Source of the DNA: Gammaproteobacteria bacterium | Lineage (GTDB): Bacteria; Pseudomonadota; Gammaproteobacteria; UBA6429; Thiohalophilaceae | Assembly: GCA_016125505.1 (NCBI GenBank) | Contig: WGLP01000002.1 | Location: forward strand, 434,001-498,000 | Reading direction: 5' to 3' | DNA length: 64,000 nt | Part shown: positions 7,696-17,503 of the stretch, piece by piece | How positions within the stretch are numbered: position 1 is the stretch's first letter | How the letters are laid out: every line of letters begins with the position of its first letter | Program-made: the position numbers and the translations under genes | The notes under the pieces: model-generated | Told to the model about the DNA's origin: nothing | Database searches by the model: none | What the model saw: the letters and a program-made list of their open reading frames with translations, nothing else

Positions 7696-8496
7696 ATGAA
7701 AATCGATATCAGCCTGTATCAACGCATCGTTATCCTCACCGGTGCCGGTGTTTCTGCCGCGTCAGGATTGCGTACATATCGCGGCCCAAACGGGCTATGG
7801 AACGATGACGACGTTCAGGCATACGGTCATGTTGATCGTTTGCAAGACGACCCACAAAAAATCTGGCGCGTTTTCGGTCCTCTACGCGAACAGATCCTGC
7901 ACGCCGAGCCTAATACAGCACATTTATTCCTTGCCAAGCTGGATGCCAATCTGCAACCTAGCCAGGAGTTTTTGCTTATCACGCAAAACGTAGACGGTTT
8001 ACACCAACAGGCGGGTAGCCGACGCGTCGTGGAGTTGCACGGCACGATTGGCCGGACACGGTGTGCGAATCCGGATTGTATACTGCCACCTTACCCCGAT
8101 CCGGATCCCCATTTAGAGACTGTACCCTACTGTTCGGTATGCGGCAGTGTGTTGCGCCCGGACATTGTTTTATTCGGTGAATCACTCCCGGTTGACGCGA
8201 GTTGGCAGAGCAAACGCGCATTACGGGATTGCGATTTGTTTATTGCCATTGGTACGTCCGGCACGGTATCACCGGCTGCGCAATATGTTCGTTCTGCTGA
8301 GTATGCCGGTGCGCGCACCGTGTTTGTCAATCTGGAGGCGATGACGCCGCCTAACCCGGCTTTTCAAGAGTTGTATCTCGGTGCGGCGGAAGATGTTTTG
8401 CCGGTGCTTTTCGACCCTAACCAGAAATTGCGCTTGCTTAAGATGATTGATGTCAGCAGAAATATTACGGTTTGTAATGAATCAAAAAAGATTTAA
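7696..8496 (+). CDS. Sir2-family NAD-dependent protein deacylase
   Basis: A 266-residue sirtuin. The NAD-binding motif GAGVSAASGLRTYRG (residues 16-30), TQNVDGLH, catalytic H115 (VVELHG) and four zinc cysteines (C123, C128, C146, C149) are all present. It should remove acyl groups from lysine using NAD, like bacterial CobB. Some Sir2 proteins in defence clusters instead deplete NAD, but this one has the short single-domain, zinc-containing deacylase form. No good ribosome-binding site precedes the ATG, so it may depend on the upstream genes. Riboswitch copy 2 follows its stop codon, and a decayed copy of its 3' end lies at 5725-5819. Confidence 0.9.
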   Translation: MKIDISLYQRIVILTGAGVSAASGLRTYRGPNGLWNDDDVQAYGHVDRLQDDPQKIWRVFGPLREQILHAEPNTAHLFLAKLDANLQPSQEFLLITQNVDGLHQQAGSRRVVELHGTIGRTRCANPDCILPPYPDPDPHLETVPYCSVCGSVLRPDIVLFGESLPVDASWQSKRALRDCDLFIAIGTSGTVSPAAQYVRSAEYAGARTVFVNLEAMTPPNPAFQELYLGAAEDVLPVLFDPNQKLRLLKMIDVSRNITVCNESKKI

Positions 8497-8562
8497 CCTA
8501 ATTTTACATTTTACAGCACCAAAAGAAAGGTTCTGATTTGTGGGTTTCGCTAAAATAGCCAC

Positions 8563-8683
8563 GCTCCGACAAAGGCACACCAGAAGCTAGGCAAATCACT
8601 CACTATAAAGACATGCTTTGCCTACCGGTACGCAAAGCCACGGGCTAGTTATCACGTGACTAGTCGCCGGGCCCCCGAAGAGC
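8563..8683 (+). ncRNA. c-di-GMP-I (GEMM-I) riboswitch candidate, copy 2
   Basis: The core reads GGCACACC, a stem-loop (TAGGCAAA/TTTGCCTA), then GGTACGCAAAGCCACGGGC and a 3' part GTCGCCGGGCCCCCGAAG. This closely matches the GEMM-I consensus (GGCAAACC, GGGACGCAAAGCC). Positions matching ligand-contacting G20, C46 and A47 are kept. GCTC and GAGC arms can close the outer helix. Compared with copy 1 the P1b arms differ at most bases yet still pair. It leads the genes for a small ORF, a lipoprotein and the giant adhesin. Confidence 0.7.
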
Positions 8684-8742
8684 AGGATTGCCATACACGC
8701 AAGCGGCTATCCACATTTTTGCGCCGCGTTCACGGGGACTCA

Positions 8743-8886
8743 ATGTCAGCAACTGCCGTAACAATGAAAACTACGCCACATAAAGGCGTGTTGATCGTTC
8801 CCGCTCGTTTTTCCTCACTATCTTTTGCATGGCTAACCATGCTCGTTTACAGGTCGAGCTATGCACGGTTGATTGCAGAATACTAA
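8743..8886 (+). CDS. Possible small protein downstream of riboswitch copy 2
   Basis: A 47-codon frame starts 60 bp after the aptamer, with CGGGGAC upstream, the same context as the small frame at 6160. It has a moderately hydrophobic middle (FSSLSFAWLTMLVY), so it could be a membrane-associated micropeptide. It ends 12 bp before the lipoprotein gene. It may be a leader peptide or simply sequence carried along with the duplicated leader. Confidence 0.35.
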   Translation: MSATAVTMKTTPHKGVLIVPARFSSLSFAWLTMLVYRSSYARLIAEY

Positions 8887-8898
8887 AAAGGATCTTAC

Positions 8899-9714
8899 AT
8901 GAAGAAACATCCGAGTCATTTAGTCAGTCGTATTTGGCGATATGCATTTATCCTGATGGCGTTGATTACGCTCAATGGCTGTGGAGGTGGCGGCGGAACA
9001 AATAATCCCCCGACACCTGTACCTGTTCCTGATGCGGATCCGACGGGCTATTACACGAACACGGGAACCTTGTCACTGCTCAGTATTACGGATTTACAGG
9101 CGATGTTTTATCAGGGCCATGTGACCTTGTTCAGTCAGGCACAGGGCTATGGCTTTATCGGAACCTATACGGTGAGTGGCAACACGATTAGCGGTGACCT
9201 GAGAGAATACAAAGAGAGTGACCAGGGATCAAAGTCTGATACAGGAACTTTCACTGCGACGTTCAATCCGACAGACCATTCGATCACCGGTACGCTGAAC
9301 ACGAAAGCCGGGGTCACAAATGCCAGCTTTACCCTCAACTATGCCAGTGGCCGGTCCAATTCAACGGTGACAGCGATTGTAAAAAACGGCTGGAACGGAA
9401 TCATCCTGAATAATACGAAAGATGTCCTGACAGTGAATATCGCTGACAACACCAAGGGCGCTGCTGCTCTCACTACCCAAACGGCGATCAACGATTTTAT
9501 TGGTAATTTTGATAGTTGTGATTTCAGCGGGACCCTCACACCGGTAACGGGCAGCCTGTATAGCGTGAGTATCTCACTGAGTGGTTGCAGCTCTGCCATC
9601 AATAGCACTGCCTATACCGGTTTGGCAGCCCTGAACGGCAGCACCTTATTTATCACAGTCGATGATAATGTCACCTTTGCTGTGAATACTGGGATATTTG
9701 GTGTGTTTAATTAA
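8899..9714 (+). CDS. Lipoprotein preceding the giant adhesin
   Basis: A 271-residue protein with a lipoprotein signal (hydrophobic core, then LNGC lipobox) followed by a glycine run and a Pro-rich linker (PPTPVPVPDADP). The rest is Thr/Ser/Asn-rich and probably beta-sheet, with short GT.....G repeats (TGTFTATFNPTDHSITGTL). AAGGA lies before the ATG. It sits between the riboswitch and the adhesin gene 59 bp downstream, so it is likely coexpressed and may act at the surface. I recognise no family. Confidence 0.7.
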   Translation: MKKHPSHLVSRIWRYAFILMALITLNGCGGGGGTNNPPTPVPVPDADPTGYYTNTGTLSLLSITDLQAMFYQGHVTLFSQAQGYGFIGTYTVSGNTISGDLREYKESDQGSKSDTGTFTATFNPTDHSITGTLNTKAGVTNASFTLNYASGRSNSTVTAIVKNGWNGIILNNTKDVLTVNIADNTKGAAALTTQTAINDFIGNFDSCDFSGTLTPVTGSLYSVSISLSGCSSAINSTAYTGLAALNGSTLFITVDDNVTFAVNTGIFGVFN

Positions 9715-9773
9715 GCTGATTTTAATTTTCATCATCGAATAAAATTTTAACTCATCAGGGATAGGTGAACACC

Positions 9774-12700
9774 ATGACGGCGCAGAAGACCATTGTGAAA
9801 CGCCCAATCACGGTGGCCGTGCAGGCGGCCATCTATTCGATGTTTCTCGTCACCTCAGTGCAAGCGGCACCGACCGGCGGTCAGGTGGTCGGCGGCTCGG
9901 GATCGATTAGCCAGAGCGGGGCTACTACGACGATCAACCAGGCCAGCCAGAACATGGCGATCAACTGGCAAAGCTATAACGTCAATCGCAACGAGACCGT
10001 GAATTATCAGCAACCCAATGCATCGTCGATCTCGCTCAATCGCATCTTAAGTAACGACGGCTCCACCATTGCCGGGCATATCAACGCCAACGGCCAGGTG
10101 ATCCTGGTGAATCCGAATGGCATTCTGTTTACACCAACGGCTGTCATCAACGTCGGGGGAATTATCGCCTCGGGCATGGATATCAAACCCGATGACTTCA
10201 TGAACGGCAATTACCTGTTCAATGCCATCAATGGCAAGAACGGTACCGTGGTGAATACCGGCACCATCAATGCCTCCCTCGGCGGCAATGTCGCCTTACT
10301 GGGTACCAAGGTGGAAAACGACGGATTGATTGCCGCGAACCTGGGCACCGTCACCCTGGCCGCAGGCAAACAGGCGGTGCTGACCTTTGATAACGGTGGC
10401 GTCCTGGGCGTGCGGGTCAGCAAGGCGGTATTGCAAAAAGACATCGGGGTCGATCCAGCAGTCTTGAATAAAGGCAACATACAGGCTGCCGGTGGTCGTG
10501 TGCTGCTCACTGCCAGTACCAGTCAGGATGTGTTCTCACAGGCCGTCAATACCGGCAATCTTCAGCAGGCGACCCATGTGGTGGTCAATGCCGACGGCAG
10601 TTTTACCCTGGGGGCCGGGGCCGACACCGTCAACACGGGCAGTATCGACACGTCATCGACAACGCCCAATCAGTCCGGTGGGCAGGTCGTGATGCTGGGC
10701 AACAATGTCACCAGCAGCGGCACGATTAAAGCCGATGCGGCGAACGGCCATGGTGGCAATATCCAACTGCACTCGACCGATACCACCCTCCTCACGCAAG
10801 ATAGTCTGACCTCGGCGCGTGCAGGTAACAATGGTGTCGGCGGTACCGTGAACGTATTGGGCGACAAGGTCGGTCTGTTCGATCAATCTTCCGTCGATGT
10901 CAGTGGTGCCAACGGCGGCGGGCAGGTATTGATTGGTGGCGATTTGCATGGGGCCAATCCAAATATAGTGAACGCATCCAGGAGTTTTGTGGGACATGAT
11001 GTCAATATCTATGCGGATGCGTTAGACCAGGGGGATGGCGGGAAAGTCATTGTCTGGTCAAACATGGGTACCTCCTTCTTGGGAAATATCTTTGCGCGCG
11101 GAGGTACCCTCGATGGCAATGGTGGATTCGTCGAAACCTCCAGTGCGCAATCGTTGCTGTTTGATGGCACTGCGGATCGGAGTGCGGTCAATGGCACGAG
11201 TGGAACGTTGTTGTTAGATCCGCTTGATATCACGATTAATAACAGCACGAACGACGCGGCGAATCACGATGACAATGGTTTGCTTTCCATCACATCGAGT
11301 AATCCGAGGGTGGCATTCAGCGCTGCGGCGACGAGCACTGTTACGATCACCAAAGCGAGACTATTGGACGCCCTAAATTCCGGCGATGTCACGCTTGATG
11401 CTTATCGTGACATCTATATCAATGGGGTTGTTGATGTGCCCGGTAGTGGTAACACCCATACGTCAAATGGTTTGACGCTGCAAGCCGGTGATGATGTTGT
11501 TATCAATGATGAAATTAATTTGGGGTCCGGAAATCTAACCGTGACTTCCGGCAGCAGCCTGTGCGGCACTAATTGCGTGAGTGGGGCCGCCAACGGTATT
11601 ACCGATACACCTGGACATAGCATTGAAATCAACGCGCCCCTGTATACAACCGGCTCGGTCACCTTGAACTCCGCAGATAATATCGCACTCAATGATACGC
11701 TGGGCGGAAGCACCAACGGAACGAACTATTTTCCGTCCTCTGTGGGTATCTATGCCGGGAATGATATTACCTCGTCAAGCTCAGGCGATATCGCTGCCCA
11801 TGGCGCGGTGATATTGTACTCGGCTGATGCCGGATTGCAGACGAATACCACACTCCAACCGTCATTAACGGTCACTGGCGATATTGGTTTATCCGGCAGC
11901 ATTAAAACCAATGGCGGGGCATTTTCCGCGACAGCGGGGGATTCGACCTCTAATGTCGGCACCTTTGCAAATCTTTCGTCAATTAATGCCGGAAGTGGGG
12001 CGATTTCTATCACCACCTACGGGAGTAATGCGGCGGGCAATGGACAGAAATTTTCCTATATCAAAGGCGTATCACTGACTGCGAATGCATATAATGGAAG
12101 CATCGCACAAGATAATGGTGGTTCTAATTTTCTTGATATCTCTGGAGATGCCACGATTAATGCTTACGATAATTCAATTGTATTAAAAAATTTATCGAAT
12201 AACATCGGCGGTATCGTTTCGCTTTCCACAACACAAAATACCAGCGCCAGTACCATCACCTCGAATACTCTCGCCTTTGTCAATGCCGCATCCACAACAA
12301 AATTGGGTGCAGTCTCTGCCGCCGGGCCGTTAACCGTCTATGTCACGAATAATCTGCATCTGACCAAAAATATTTCGATCACTGATGTCAATGCCACCTC
12401 TGTCGGGACATTCATCTTCGGAGCGAGCACAAATAATACAGGCAGCACATTTACGCTCGATCCGGGTGTGAGCCTGATAAACACCGATACCGCACCAGGC
12501 AGTTTCACTGTCACAGGCGGAACAGGGAACGATACCTTTACGCTGGGTCATCTGTTCAACAGCACGCTCAACACGGGCGGGGGTGCCGACATCTTAAACG
12601 CCCCAGATCCCGGTGCGAGCAATCAGAACATCTGGTCCATCGCGGGGAATGATACCGGCACGCTGACACAGTTCACCCCGACCGGCACGATCACGTTTAA

Positions 12701-15700
12701 TCAATTCGCCAGGTTGGTCGGCGGGGCGACTACCGCAGATCAATTTACCGTCACGGGCGATACACAAGGTGAATTACAGATAGATGGTGGAGGCGGCACG
12801 GATTCACTGAATTTCGCCAGCTTGGGTTTTGCCTCCCCAATTGATGTCACTCTGACGACGGGGCTGCCGACATTATCCGGTGCACCTTCCACCACCAATG
12901 TGAACCAATTCAGCACCTACCGCATCGGTACCCTGACCAACACGAATACCGTTGTTGCCAGTGAAATACAGGGTCCGGACATCTACGCAAATTGGTCGAT
13001 TCAGTCCAGCGCCAGCGTGAACTGGACGGGGCTGACCACCCCCATCTTGTTTAGCGGATTTACCACCCTACAGGGCGGTGGCAAGGGTAACACCTATACG
13101 ATTTCAACGGACTTGCCGTGGACCATCACGGCGGGTGCCCCACTGACAGGCACACAGGGGGATACGTTCAATCTGCTTTCCAACTATAGCGGTGCACTCA
13201 ACGGCAATACCGGTGTGGATACCTTTAATATCAATGCTGCGGGTATCACCGTGCCCAACATCACCGGCGTGGGGAACAATGACACGCTGTATGCGCCAAA
13301 CGGCGTCACCAATACCTGGGTGGTGAACGGTCCCAATACCGGGACCTTAACCAACACCGGTGGACGGGTGACCTTTCAGAACATCCCCAATCTGAACGGC
13401 GGCAACGCAGGCAATATTTTCCGTCTCTCTGGCGGCACCATCGCGACCATCAACGGCGGTGGCACGACCGGCAACCAGCTCTTCGGCCCCGCTGCAAACA
13501 CCTTCTGGACACTCACCGGGGCAGGTGCGGGCACCGTCGGTACGACAGCACTCGCCGCCGATCTGGTCGGTCAATTCACGGACATCCAGACCCTGACCGG
13601 CGCAACGGGTGTCACGAATTCACTGCAAGGCGCGAATGTCGCGACGACGAAGTGGTACATCTCGGGCACGGACAGTGGCACTCTGGATGACGCCTCCGCC
13701 ACCACGACGTTCCAGAACATGCAGAATATTACGGGCGGGTCCGGCACGAATGCGTATTACTTCGGGCCGAATGCCGCTGCACCGTCGCCGTTGACCACGA
13801 CGGGATCGTTATCCGGTACCTTGGACGGCGGGTCAGGCGGGAATAATGCGCTGTACGCCCGTTCCGGGACCGGTGTGCCCAGCAATGTGTGGACATTCAC
13901 GGATACCGTGAGCCACGTGGCGTCCAGCGCGAATACCGCCGCACCCTATGTAAATTTCATCCACATTCAGCATAACAATGCGGGCACGACTACCGACACG
14001 GCAAACGTGTCGGGCTTGTCCAGCAACAGCATCAGCGCCGCCAGTTACAATGGCTTTGCCAGCCTGACCGGTGCGAGTCGTCAAGCCTTGACGGGGTCGG
14101 ATAACCGGGATACCACCTGGCACATTTTCGCCCAGAGTGGCAACCAGAATACCGGTAGCGTGAGCGTGGCGGGGTATCCCACAATGCGTTTCACGGGGTT
14201 TGGTGCACTGGTCGGCAGCAATGACACCCACAACACGACCGTGACCAATACGTTTATCTTCGACCCGAACGGCGTCTTTAACGGCACCCTCACCGGGGGT
14301 CTGAATGCCACTAACGAGTTGGATGGCCTGGTCTTGACGGCGAATACCTGGGCGATCAGCGCAACCCAGGATGGCACCTTGAATACCCAAACGGCCTTTG
14401 TGAACATGCAAACGCTGGTCGGTGGCAATGCTGCCGATAGTTTCGAGTTGGCCGCAATATTCAACGGCCAGATCGACGGCGGCAGCGGCGCGAACAGTTT
14501 AAAAACACAAACCGGGACGGATGCCTGGACCATCGACGGACTCAATCAAGGGACCGTCTACGACACCGCCCTGCCAGCAAATAAAACGGCCTTTACCGGC
14601 ATCGCGTATCTATACGGTGGGACTGTCAATAACACCGGTAACCAGAATGCATTCCAGTTTACCGGCACCGGCCAATTGCAGAACACCAGTAATGCCGCAC
14701 CGGGGATGATTCAAGTCAGCTACGGCAACAGCAGCGTCACCCTGGGGATGACGGGCACCGCCCCGGCCGGTTGGCAACTGGATTATATTGGCAACACCGG
14801 CGCGACGAACGCCCTGACGGTGAACGGTGTCGGCATGACCACCGCCAACCTGACGTACACGCCCAACGCGATGGTGGCGGATACCGCCGTGAGCGCAAAC
14901 AGTGGCACCTACCGGCAACTGGCCTATACCCCGTCCGCAGGCGGGACGCAGAGTGTCAGTGTGAACTATCGGAATATCAACGCCACGGATAGCGTCACGA
15001 GCAACCAGACGGTCAATACCCTGACCGTGCTCGGGCAGGGCAATAGCACGCTCGACCTACAGCCCGGTGCCTTCCAGGTGGGGACCACGAACCCGGTCGT
15101 GAACTATCACAACGTCACCAATCTGGTCGCGAACGCCAGCACCGGGGATACCATCACGATCAACAACGATCTGAGCCTCGGCACCGGTACCTTAACCCTG
15201 GAAAACGGACCCATTTCGCAGGGCAGTGGGACGACCCTCACGGCGGCGGGACTGGTCATACACAATGCCGGGACGCCAGGCGCGACGACAACCTTGAACA
15301 CCGATGTCGGCGCGCTGACCCTGACCGGTGCCACCGGCCCCTTTGCCATCACGCAAAACACCGCCACCCCGCTGGTCCTCAACGGCGTCGACAGCACGCA
15401 AGCCCTGAGTCTCACCGCGCAGGGCGATATCACCAGCAGCGCTGTCTTAACATCCAGCGCACCCGTCACGATGACCTCGACAGGTGGCAATGTCAGCTTG
15501 AGCGCCAACAATCAATTCACGGGGTCCGTCTCGTTGTCCGGCACAAATGTCGCGCTCAACAATGATCTCAATCTGCTGCTCGGCAATATCACGGCGACCG
15601 GCAGTTTGTCGATCAGCGGGTCACAAACGACCACGCAAGCGAGCGGTAGCGCGATTGTCAGTACCAATGCCAACGGTGACGTGGTCACGACCCTCGGCTC

Positions 15701-16691
15701 TACGGGCGGCGACATTCAACTCAACAATGCCGGTAATCAGTTCAATTATCTGACGGTCACCGGTGGCAATAGCGTGTCACTCACGTCGTCAACGTCACTC
15801 GGTCTGCAAAGCCTTCAGGCCCATGACGTGTCATTAACGTCCGGAGGGGGCATCGAGAATGTCGCGGGCAATGGCGTGACCAATATCACCGCAAACACCG
15901 TGACCTTGAACGCCGTGAATGGCATGGGTACCGGTCAGGTCAGCGTGACGAATAATGAATTTACGATCTCACCAACGAATCCTCTTACCCTGGACACTGC
16001 AAGCCTGAGCGCCATCAATAACAACCCGAATCCGGCTACCCACAAAGGCGCTATCGTGTTGCAAAACAATCGCGACGTCACGATTCACGATTTACGCAAC
16101 AACGGCGACATTTATCTGAGCAATACCGGGACGATGACGCTTGCGGTCAAACACGTCACGACCGGCAATACCACCCAAATCGTTGGCGCGATTGACGCGA
16201 ACTATGGCGGTTCCAATCTCGCCCCGACCTTTTACGGTAATGTTGCGCTCATTGGAGCTGGCTCCAATTCTGTGTATACCCTCGGAGTGGGGACTGGCCC
16301 CGGTAGCGAGGCGGACATTACGGCAGAAAACCTCTATGTCGCCAACGTCAATCAGTTCGGTACCACCGTGCAGCCGATTCGGCTCAATATCCGTAATCAA
16401 TTCACGCTGCTGGCAGGCGTGGGCTCTGTCGCGTATCCCTTCGCACCGCCAGCAAATGTCACCACCACGGCGGACTTGACCACGTACAGCGGCCTGAACA
16501 GTCTTTCGGGTGAACAGTTGATCGATATCGAATCACTGGGCGATGTAGATCCAGCCATCTTCACGGCGGTCCGCAACTATGACCATGAGGATGTCGCCAT
16601 CCTGTTACCGCCGGATCAGCGTCTGGGCGATGATCAGGAGTGCAGCGATACGGACAAGAAGTGTAAAAAACAGCAGCGCAGCCTGGATTGA
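9774..16691 (+). CDS. Filamentous-haemagglutinin-like two-partner secretion exoprotein (TpsA)
   Basis: About 2,305 residues. After a long signal peptide ending near VQAAP comes the TPS domain, with the NPNGILF motif and the SSISLNRILS and GHINANGQVILVNPNG segments that fold into a beta-helix and are recognised by a TpsB pore. The body holds roughly 60-70-residue imperfect repeats of the form W.(I/V)...(D/N).GTL......F.N...L.GG, predicted beta-helical. The C-terminus is charged and has two Cys (ECSDTDKKC). The ATG at 9774 with AGGTG just upstream is preferred to a GTG at 9765. No TpsB gene is in the window. A c-di-GMP riboswitch candidate 1.1 kb upstream would fit control of adhesion. Confidence 0.88.
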   Translation: MTAQKTIVKRPITVAVQAAIYSMFLVTSVQAAPTGGQVVGGSGSISQSGATTTINQASQNMAINWQSYNVNRNETVNYQQPNASSISLNRILSNDGSTIAGHINANGQVILVNPNGILFTPTAVINVGGIIASGMDIKPDDFMNGNYLFNAINGKNGTVVNTGTINASLGGNVALLGTKVENDGLIAANLGTVTLAAGKQAVLTFDNGGVLGVRVSKAVLQKDIGVDPAVLNKGNIQAAGGRVLLTASTSQDVFSQAVNTGNLQQATHVVVNADGSFTLGAGADTVNTGSIDTSSTTPNQSGGQVVMLGNNVTSSGTIKADAANGHGGNIQLHSTDTTLLTQDSLTSARAGNNGVGGTVNVLGDKVGLFDQSSVDVSGANGGGQVLIGGDLHGANPNIVNASRSFVGHDVNIYADALDQGDGGKVIVWSNMGTSFLGNIFARGGTLDGNGGFVETSSAQSLLFDGTADRSAVNGTSGTLLLDPLDITINNSTNDAANHDDNGLLSITSSNPRVAFSAAATSTVTITKARLLDALNSGDVTLDAYRDIYINGVVDVPGSGNTHTSNGLTLQAGDDVVINDEINLGSGNLTVTSGSSLCGTNCVSGAANGITDTPGHSIEINAPLYTTGSVTLNSADNIALNDTLGGSTNGTNYFPSSVGIYAGNDITSSSSGDIAAHGAVILYSADAGLQTNTTLQPSLTVTGDIGLSGSIKTNGGAFSATAGDSTSNVGTFANLSSINAGSGAISITTYGSNAAGNGQKFSYIKGVSLTANAYNGSIAQDNGGSNFLDISGDATINAYDNSIVLKNLSNNIGGIVSLSTTQNTSASTITSNTLAFVNAASTTKLGAVSAAGPLTVYVTNNLHLTKNISITDVNATSVGTFIFGASTNNTGSTFTLDPGVSLINTDTAPGSFTVTGGTGNDTFTLGHLFNSTLNTGGGADILNAPDPGASNQNIWSIAGNDTGTLTQFTPTGTITFNQFARLVGGATTADQFTVTGDTQGELQIDGGGGTDSLNFASLGFASPIDVTLTTGLPTLSGAPSTTNVNQFSTYRIGTLTNTNTVVASEIQGPDIYANWSIQSSASVNWTGLTTPILFSGFTTLQGGGKGNTYTISTDLPWTITAGAPLTGTQGDTFNLLSNYSGALNGNTGVDTFNINAAGITVPNITGVGNNDTLYAPNGVTNTWVVNGPNTGTLTNTGGRVTFQNIPNLNGGNAGNIFRLSGGTIATINGGGTTGNQLFGPAANTFWTLTGAGAGTVGTTALAADLVGQFTDIQTLTGATGVTNSLQGANVATTKWYISGTDSGTLDDASATTTFQNMQNITGGSGTNAYYFGPNAAAPSPLTTTGSLSGTLDGGSGGNNALYARSGTGVPSNVWTFTDTVSHVASSANTAAPYVNFIHIQHNNAGTTTDTANVSGLSSNSISAASYNGFASLTGASRQALTGSDNRDTTWHIFAQSGNQNTGSVSVAGYPTMRFTGFGALVGSNDTHNTTVTNTFIFDPNGVFNGTLTGGLNATNELDGLVLTANTWAISATQDGTLNTQTAFVNMQTLVGGNAADSFELAAIFNGQIDGGSGANSLKTQTGTDAWTIDGLNQGTVYDTALPANKTAFTGIAYLYGGTVNNTGNQNAFQFTGTGQLQNTSNAAPGMIQVSYGNSSVTLGMTGTAPAGWQLDYIGNTGATNALTVNGVGMTTANLTYTPNAMVADTAVSANSGTYRQLAYTPSAGGTQSVSVNYRNINATDSVTSNQTVNTLTVLGQGNSTLDLQPGAFQVGTTNPVVNYHNVTNLVANASTGDTITINNDLSLGTGTLTLENGPISQGSGTTLTAAGLVIHNAGTPGATTTLNTDVGALTLTGATGPFAITQNTATPLVLNGVDSTQALSLTAQGDITSSAVLTSSAPVTMTSTGGNVSLSANNQFTGSVSLSGTNVALNNDLNLLLGNITATGSLSISGSQTTTQASGSAIVSTNANGDVVTTLGSTGGDIQLNNAGNQFNYLTVTGGNSVSLTSSTSLGLQSLQAHDVSLTSGGGIENVAGNGVTNITANTVTLNAVNGMGTGQVSVTNNEFTISPTNPLTLDTASLSAINNNPNPATHKGAIVLQNNRDVTIHDLRNNGDIYLSNTGTMTLAVKHVTTGNTTQIVGAIDANYGGSNLAPTFYGNVALIGAGSNSVYTLGVGTGPGSEADITAENLYVANVNQFGTTVQPIRLNIRNQFTLLAGVGSVAYPFAPPANVTTTADLTTYSGLNSLSGEQLIDIESLGDVDPAIFTAVRNYDHEDVAILLPPDQRLGDDQECSDTDKKCKKQQRSLD

Positions 16692-16791
16692 TATTGCTTC
16701 GTCCGAACTGATTAATTACGCTATTGATTTAATTAGGCGAAATCAAATGGATAAATAACAAATTTCATACGGCCATTTTCAATATATCGTG

Positions 16792-17502
16792 TTAACACCC
16801 GTGTGATAATATCAAGTGACCTAAAAGGATATCCGGACACTCCTCAACATGATCACGTGCATGATGTGTTTCGAAATGACATCGCATAAATCGTAATGCA
16901 GGTGATGTGACAACCTTACCCTTGTTATCTGACACCATCCTCAGTAGAGATCTGGTGTCTGGGTGTTGCAGCATCCGTTGGAGGGATGCCGAGATGCTCG
17001 CACTATCTGTTTCATTCTCAACCAACCCTACCATAAACCCGATCTCATCATTGGGTGTATAAATACCATTTACAAATCGAATCATTCCGGCATCACAATA
17101 TTGGCTGCGCGATATTTTTCCACGTGAACTGAGTTTGAGTTTTTTGAATTCGAAAACAATTTCCAAGGCAGGTGATTGTCTATCACTGAAATACGTAATA
17201 TCTGTTCGTCCGCGATTCCCAAGGGTTTTATTCAACTCATCGAGCTTTGCTACTGGGTGTTCGGGGATAAATATACCCGTAATACCATGCGACAATGCGT
17301 GCGCCCGTAATGACTGACAGAAATATTTGGTTATTTTTGGTTCCGATTGACTGAATACGATGTCACCAGTTGGGTATTTCTGGAGACGTGCCCAATGAGA
17401 ACATACATAACTGACAATTTTCTCAATTGCTTCCTTTCTTCCAAATGCCGCTTGCCACTTTTCACCTGCGAACAGCTCTCTGTGGCGGGAAGGAACGCGC
17501 AT
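16792..17502 (-). CDS. PD-(D/E)XK nuclease-like protein of the defence-like module
   Basis: A 236-residue protein. Residues about 98-122 carry the PD-(D/E)XK arrangement: D101 in GRTDITYF, then E118-x-K120 in EIVFEFKKLK. This motif is shared by restriction endonucleases. I chose the ATG at 17502 because it directly follows the stop codon of the methyltransferase gene and has GAGG nine bases upstream; longer starts at 17520 and 17556 overlap that gene. Position behind a DNA methyltransferase suggests the restriction half of a restriction-modification-type system. I do not recognise the exact family, and cleavage activity is inferred from the motif alone. Confidence 0.65.
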   Translation of the reverse strand: MRVPSRHRELFAGEKWQAAFGRKEAIEKIVSYVCSHWARLQKYPTGDIVFSQSEPKITKYFCQSLRAHALSHGITGIFIPEHPVAKLDELNKTLGNRGRTDITYFSDRQSPALEIVFEFKKLKLSSRGKISRSQYCDAGMIRFVNGIYTPNDEIGFMVGLVENETDSASISASLQRMLQHPDTRSLLRMVSDNKGKVVTSPALRFMRCHFETHHARDHVEECPDILLGHLILSHGC

Positions 17503-17503
17503 A

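Noticed and set aside
7696-8496. Sirtuin as an NAD-depleting anti-phage effector
   Set aside because: It has the single-domain, zinc-containing CobB form without extra effector or sensor domains, so ordinary deacylase activity is more likely.
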